Translations under genes and position numbers: made by a program
Shown: piece by piece, positions 59,727 to 64,000 of the stretch
Position numbering within the stretch: position 1 is the stretch's first letter
How the letters are laid out: each line of letters opens with the position of its first letter
The notes under the pieces: generated by a model
What the model was told of the DNA's origin: nothing
The model's database searches: none
Seen by the model: only the letters and a program-made list of their open reading frames with translations
DNA from: Lachnospira pectinoschiza
Lineage (GTDB): Bacteria > Bacillota > Clostridia > Lachnospirales > Lachnospiraceae
Reading direction: 5' to 3'
DNA: 64,000 bases
Assembly (NCBI RefSeq): GCF_020564355.1
Contig: NZ_JAJCRR010000002.1
Span: 1-64,000, forward strand

Positions 59727-62168
59727 ATGATAGAAATTTATTGTGAGAAGTTATATAAATATTCAAGAATCGAGGAACCGGTCAGTGTGACAATTCCGTT
59801 CAAAAAAGGAGCATATACGAAAACAGAGGATATGGCGGTTTTGCAGAACGGCAGTCCGGTGTTAATCCAGCCAAAGGTGACAGCACGTTACGATGATGGG
59901 AGTATCCGCTACCTGTTTTTGCGTTTTCTGGCGGACTTACCGGCAAATAAAGCAACAGTATTGCAATTTGATGTTAAAGCAAAAGCCGGAACCAACAGTA
60001 ACATAAATAAAACGGCCGGAAAAGGAATGACAGCAACAGTAGAAAAGGTTGCAGACGGCTTCCGGGTAGATACAGGGTGTTTAAAATATGAAGTTGCCAA
60101 CCACTGCGGCAGCATTTTTAAAGAACTCGATGACGGCAGAAAAATATACAAAGCCGCAGATTTTGAAGGACCGTATTTAAAGGATGGTAACGGAGATACC
60201 TATGATATGCAGATTGATACATGGCGCGTGGTGGAAGCAGGTCCGGTCTGTGTGATTTTATCGGCAGAAGGAAGCAGTCTATGCAGCAGGGCAGACGATA
60301 CAGCCGATACAAATACGGTCAATGCAGACAGCGGTACGGGTGGTGCAAAAAACATCCGATTTGAGCTGCGGCTTACGGCATATGCGGGCAAACCGTGGAC
60401 AGAGGTATCGTATCGGATTATTAATACGACAGATGAGCCGCTTGCGGTAAAGTCGCTGGTATTTCATTATAAGGCCGGTAAAGAAGCCGTGTCGGACACA
60501 CTGGTTCCGATGAATTTTGATGCGGAAACGGATTCGACAGGCTGTGGGGATACGCTGACAGACAATTCGGCAAATGAAGGTCCTCTTTTTCATACAAGGG
60601 GCATATTGGAACTTGAAGCTATTGAAAAAAAGACACCGCCGGAAACTGTGCGGACACTGGTTGGAAGTTCTAACTATAAAACGGATTTCTTTATTGGAAA
60701 AGACGGTGAGCCGGTCAATAAAGTGATTGATGCAAAATATTTGTTAAAAGAGGCAAATGAGCATTTTGCAGAAGTATTATACGGAACCTTTATGGCAGAC
60801 CGCACCGATGAGAAGGACGGACTTTGTATTACCGTTTATCAGGCACAGCAGAATTACCCGAAGGCGGTGCGTGCCGATAAAAACGGAATCAGTGTGATGC
60901 TTGTGCCGGAAGGTGTGGGAAATGTTGTGATGCAGCCGGGCATGGCAAGAGAACAGCAGTTCTTAATGCATTTTCATGCACCGGAAGAACCTGTCTGGGA
61001 GCTGGATAACCGGAGTTTAATTTATCAGATGCCGGACAGACCATGCATTGCACCTCGCATTTTTAAGGAAGCAGGTGTTATGTTAGATGTTTTCCCGGAA
61101 AAGCTCAATAATGATGTGGAAATTGCATTAATGGGAAAAGCGGATGCCCATGCACGCTGTTATGGAATGTTAAACTGGGGTGATACGTGGGATTCCGGTT
61201 ACACTATGCAGGGCAGGGGTAACGGCAGAGTTGTGTGGTCAAATAATGAATACGACTTTCCGCATTCCTGCGCATTACAGTATGCGCGCACGGGGGTAAG
61301 AAGGTATCTGGATTATCTTCTGGTAACGGCAAAACACTGGATGGACGTTGATATCTGCCATTACAGCAAAAATCCATTGCGCATCGGCGGACAGTGGGAG
61401 CATACGGCAGGGCATTGTGCCAACGGCGTAATGGTATGTTCGCATGAGTGGGTGGAAGGCTTGTTAGATTATTATCATTTTTCCGGAGATGAGCGGGGAC
61501 TGGCAAGTGCCATTGGTATCGGTGAAAATGTATTGCGTCTTTTGGATACACCGATGTATGCCCATGCAGGGGAAGCCAATGCAAGAGAAACCGGCTGGGC
61601 GCTGCGTACGCTGACAGCACTTTATATAGAAACTCACGACAAAAAATGGGTGGAAAAATGTGACTGGATTATTCACAGCTTTGAAGTGTGGGAAGATGAG
61701 TACGGAAGCTGGCTGGCGCCGTATACGGATAACACTGCAATCCGTGTGGGCTTTATGATTTCCGTTGCGGTTGGAAGTGTTATGCGCTATTACCGGGAAT
61801 TTCCACAGGAAGACATCAAAGAAATGCTTATCCGTGCGGTGGATGATTTAATAGAGAACTGCCTCATGGATAACGGACTGTTTTATTATAAGGAATTGCC
61901 AAGTCTTGCACGTCTTGGCAACAATACACTGCTGTTGGAATCACTTGCGATTGCTTATGAATTAACCGGGGATAAAAAATACCTTGCGCCGGGACTTGAA
62001 ACCTTTAAACGAGCCATTTATGAAAAACCGTCGACTATCAACGGACAAAAACGTGAGGAAGAAGATGCCGTTATTGGTGCAGGTTCCAGTACTAAAGGCT
62101 TTGCACAGAGTTTTATACCTTTAATTACTTATTATAAAGCACTGTCTGAAAATGATATGAGATGGTGA
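59727..62168 (+). CDS. Exo-rhamnogalacturonan lyase-like (PcRGLX/YetA family) protein
   Basis: 813-aa cytoplasmic protein with no signal peptide. The N-terminal beta domain (about 1-270, RIEEPVSVTIPFKKGAYTK...ARYDDGSIRYLFLRFLADL) fits the RIFT-barrel start of the PcRGLX/YetA family. An (alpha/alpha)-barrel follows (about 430-800), with an aromatic/His-rich cleft around WDSGYTMQGRG and GQWEHTAGHCANG. Members act on pectin-derived rhamnogalacturonan (PL26). It would process oligosaccharides imported into the cell. Start ATG 59727 is six bases after GGAGG. The next gene encodes a sugar-phosphate-isomerase-like enzyme. Confidence 0.65.
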   Translation: MIEIYCEKLYKYSRIEEPVSVTIPFKKGAYTKTEDMAVLQNGSPVLIQPKVTARYDDGSIRYLFLRFLADLPANKATVLQFDVKAKAGTNSNINKTAGKGMTATVEKVADGFRVDTGCLKYEVANHCGSIFKELDDGRKIYKAADFEGPYLKDGNGDTYDMQIDTWRVVEAGPVCVILSAEGSSLCSRADDTADTNTVNADSGTGGAKNIRFELRLTAYAGKPWTEVSYRIINTTDEPLAVKSLVFHYKAGKEAVSDTLVPMNFDAETDSTGCGDTLTDNSANEGPLFHTRGILELEAIEKKTPPETVRTLVGSSNYKTDFFIGKDGEPVNKVIDAKYLLKEANEHFAEVLYGTFMADRTDEKDGLCITVYQAQQNYPKAVRADKNGISVMLVPEGVGNVVMQPGMAREQQFLMHFHAPEEPVWELDNRSLIYQMPDRPCIAPRIFKEAGVMLDVFPEKLNNDVEIALMGKADAHARCYGMLNWGDTWDSGYTMQGRGNGRVVWSNNEYDFPHSCALQYARTGVRRYLDYLLVTAKHWMDVDICHYSKNPLRIGGQWEHTAGHCANGVMVCSHEWVEGLLDYYHFSGDERGLASAIGIGENVLRLLDTPMYAHAGEANARETGWALRTLTALYIETHDKKWVEKCDWIIHSFEVWEDEYGSWLAPYTDNTAIRVGFMISVAVGSVMRYYREFPQEDIKEMLIRAVDDLIENCLMDNGLFYYKELPSLARLGNNTLLLESLAIAYELTGDKKYLAPGLETFKRAIYEKPSTINGQKREEEDAVIGAGSSTKGFAQSFIPLITYYKALSENDMRW

Positions 62169-62169
62169 T

Positions 62170-62199
62170 TTGACGAAAGCGGGCATTGCGTAGTAAAAT
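62170..62199 (+). promoter_or_regulatory. Promoter of the isomerase-like gene
   Basis: TTGACG (62170-62175), 18-nt spacer, TAAAAT (62194-62199). Confidence 0.45.
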
Positions 62200-62233
62200 A
62201 AAAGAAAAATGATGTCAGAATGGAGAATAAGCT

Positions 62234-63070
62234 ATGAGATTAGGTATTAGAGCACATGATACAAAATATGCACCGCTGGATGAAATGGTGGCAAATATCC
62301 ACAATATGGGATTTCACTGTATGCACATTGCGCTGGCAAAGTCTATCAAGGAATTTAAGCCGGAAATCGAAACGATGACACCGGGACTTGCGATGTATAT
62401 GAAAGAAATCTGCAGAAAAAATGATGTGGATGTGGCAGTCCTTGGCTGTTATCTGAATCTTTGCAACCCGGACCCGGAACAGCACAAAAAAATCGTGGAT
62501 AAATATATTGCATCGATTCGTTTTGCAAGCATTTTAGGCTGCGGTGTGGTTGGAACAGAAACAGGCGCGGTTAATACCGAATACAAGTACGAGCCTGCAA
62601 ACCATACAGAAGAAGCGTTACAGACCTTTATTGAAAATTTAAGACCAATTGTAAAGTGCGCAGAGCAGTTCGGTGTGATTATCGCCATTGAACCGGTATG
62701 GAAGCACATTGTATGTACCGTGGAACGCGCAAGAAAGGTTTTAGATGCGATTGATTCTCCAAATCTCCAGATTATCTTTGACCCGGTAAATCTGCTCTGC
62801 GTGGATAACATTGACAGACAGGATGAGATTATCAATCAGGCATTTGAACTGCTTGGTGATGAAATTGCAGTCGTACACTGCAAGGATTATGTGGTCGAAG
62901 GTAATGAGTTAAAGTCGATTGCAGCAGGAACCGGAAGCCTGAACTATCCGCTCCTTTTAAAGAAGATTAAAGAGCATAAGCCGTATGTACACTGTACGCT
63001 TGAAAATACCGTTCCGGAAAATGCGGCGGCTACAAAAGAGTTTATGGAAAAAACTTACGCTTCCGTATAG
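62234..63070 (+). CDS. Sugar-phosphate isomerase/epimerase family protein
   Basis: 278-aa TIM-barrel protein of the AP-endonuclease-2/xylose-isomerase-like superfamily. Metal-binding residues of the barrel are seen as IAIEPVW (Glu), IFDPVNLL (Asp), AVVHCKDY (His, Asp) and CTLEN (Glu). Substrate unknown; the position after a lyase-like gene suggests a role in pectin or uronate sugar use. The ribosome binding site is TGGAGAAT. Confidence 0.82.
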   Translation: MRLGIRAHDTKYAPLDEMVANIHNMGFHCMHIALAKSIKEFKPEIETMTPGLAMYMKEICRKNDVDVAVLGCYLNLCNPDPEQHKKIVDKYIASIRFASILGCGVVGTETGAVNTEYKYEPANHTEEALQTFIENLRPIVKCAEQFGVIIAIEPVWKHIVCTVERARKVLDAIDSPNLQIIFDPVNLLCVDNIDRQDEIINQAFELLGDEIAVVHCKDYVVEGNELKSIAAGTGSLNYPLLLKKIKEHKPYVHCTLENTVPENAAATKEFMEKTYASV

Positions 63071-63073
63071 GGG

Positions 63074-63102
63074 TTGTATTTTTTTGTATCAGAATATATA
63101 AT
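63074..63102 (+). promoter_or_regulatory. Promoter of relA/spoT
   Basis: TTGTAT (63074-63079), 17-nt spacer, perfect TATAAT (63097-63102). Confidence 0.65.
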
Positions 63103-63142
63103 GGTAATAATTTTTCCTATACAGTGAACGCGGAGGTAGCGT

Positions 63143-64000
63143 ATGCCAGAAGAAATAGTACGAGTAAACGAGGCAAATCAGAAATCAGACAGATTGGAGA
63201 AGCAGGTTGCGACACCTGCGGATTTTACCAGTCCTGAAGTGTTATATGAGGATTTGATACAGGAAATCCGTAAATACCACCCGTCATCGGATTTATCCGA
63301 CATTGAACGGGCTTATAAGATAGCAAGGGACGCCCATGAAGGACAGAAACGTAAATCAGGTGAGCCGTATATTATCCATCCGCTCTGCGTGGCAATTATC
63401 CTTGCAGAGCTGGAACTTGATAAAGAAACAATTATTGCGGGACTTTTGCATGACGTGGTAGAAGATACTGTGATGACGAGTGAAGACGTTACGAGGGAAT
63501 TCGGTGCGGAAGTGGCACTGCTTGTTGATGGTGTTACGAAGCTGACCCAGTTAAATTACCAGCATGATAAGATTGAAGTGCAGGCAGAAAATTTAAGAAA
63601 AATGTTTCTTGCCATGGCAAAGGATATCCGTGTTATCCTGATTAAACTGGCGGACCGCCTGCATAATATGCGGACGATGCAGTATCAGACACCGGCAAAG
63701 CAGATTGAAAAATCGCGTGAAACGATGGAAATCTATGCACCAATTGCACATCGTCTTGGTATTTCCAAGATTAAAGTGGAACTGGATGATTTATCCATGC
63801 AGTATCTGATGCCGGATGTTTATCAGGATCTGGTTGAAAAGATTAACTTAAATAAAGCAGGCAGAGAAGCATTTATCGACAGCATTATCAAAGAAGTCGG
63901 CATGCACATCAGCAATGCGGGCATAGAAGCAGAGATTAACGGACGTGTCAAGCATTTCTTCTCCATTTACAGAAAAATGGTCAATCAGAATAAGACACTC
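63143..64000 (+). CDS. relA: RelA/SpoT-type (p)ppGpp synthetase/hydrolase (5' part)
   Basis: The first 286 codons are present; the gene runs off the window. The HD hydrolase domain is visible: RKSGEPYIIHPLCVA (His79), LLHDVVEDT (His103-Asp104), and LIKLADRLHNMRTM; the synthetase domain begins with GRVKHFFSIYRKM near residue 270. An intact HD motif indicates a bifunctional enzyme that both makes and degrades the alarmone. Start ATG 63143 lies after GCGGAGGTAGC. Confidence 0.95.
   Translation, partial: MPEEIVRVNEANQKSDRLEKQVATPADFTSPEVLYEDLIQEIRKYHPSSDLSDIERAYKIARDAHEGQKRKSGEPYIIHPLCVAIILAELELDKETIIAGLLHDVVEDTVMTSEDVTREFGAEVALLVDGVTKLTQLNYQHDKIEVQAENLRKMFLAMAKDIRVILIKLADRLHNMRTMQYQTPAKQIEKSRETMEIYAPIAHRLGISKIKVELDDLSMQYLMPDVYQDLVEKINLNKAGREAFIDSIIKEVGMHISNAGIEAEINGRVKHFFSIYRKMVNQNKTL

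Overview
The window looks like a chromosomal segment of a Gram-positive, low-to-mid GC anaerobic Firmicute, most likely a Lachnospiraceae/Clostridia relative. The grounds are strong AGGAGG-type ribosome binding sites, clostridial-type single-chain PurL, an anaerobic ribonucleotide reductase activase, SleC-like and SPOR-amidase genes, tryptophan-rich cell-wall-binding repeats, a cohesin/dockerin pair and an ATT-initiated infC. The species cannot be fixed from sequence alone. No phage, integrase, transposase or CRISPR array is visible.

Layout. 1-340: the 3' end of a 23S rRNA, then tRNA-Trp with no 5S between them, then a terminator. 540-10,890: a long plus-strand block with an operator-like palindrome over the predicted start of transcription. 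It encodes a lipoprotein, an uncharacterised protein, a complete Dpp/Opp-type ABC importer, a second lipoprotein and a cell-wall-anchored FMN-binding protein. 10,900-16,940: a small protein, release factor 3 (TTG start), then a dockerin-bearing glucosaminidase next to a membrane-anchored cohesin protein. 17,000-27,530: a glycosyltransferase on the minus strand, then an amidase with 22-residue cell-wall repeats that overlaps a candidate nuclease/winged-helix gene. That gene overlaps a RecB/Cas4-like nuclease-XPD helicase fusion. A four-gene group follows: a 26-residue repeat protein, FapA/DUF342, and two adjacent M14-family aspartoacylase-like proteins, the second without its metal ligands.

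27,630-37,050: purL, then a Bce-like module (permease, response regulator, kinase, ATPase). 37,190-42,380: a secreted papain-family peptidase with the same cell-wall repeats, convergent with asnB. 42,750-52,150: isocitrate dehydrogenase, a CDP-alcohol phosphatidyltransferase, two membrane proteins (one a GDPD), ptsI, hflX, dihydrofolate reductase and an uncharacterised membrane-anchored protein. Two copies of a structured intergenic element, with compensatory stem changes, lie directly upstream of hflX and dihydrofolate reductase. 52,250-57,360: a signal-less SPOR amidase divergent from a SleC-like protein, the infC-rpmI-rplT operon with its attenuated leader, and a lipoprotein trigger factor. 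57,440-64,000: MgtC, dUTPase and nrdG on the minus strand; then a 118-bp tandem repeat leading into a rhamnogalacturonan-lyase-like enzyme, a sugar-phosphate isomerase-like protein and the start of relA/spoT.

The main themes are cell-envelope biology (four wall hydrolases or peptidases with wall-binding or dockerin modules, a wall-anchored flavoprotein, a peptide-sensing ABC module) and housekeeping genes carrying repeat elements in their leaders. The most interesting candidates are the covarying repeat RNA element at 48,862-48,989 and 50,299-50,424, the nuclease/helicase pair at 19,823-23,067, the 23,200-27,527 group with its active/inactive M14 pair, and the cohesin-dockerin wall-hydrolase pair.
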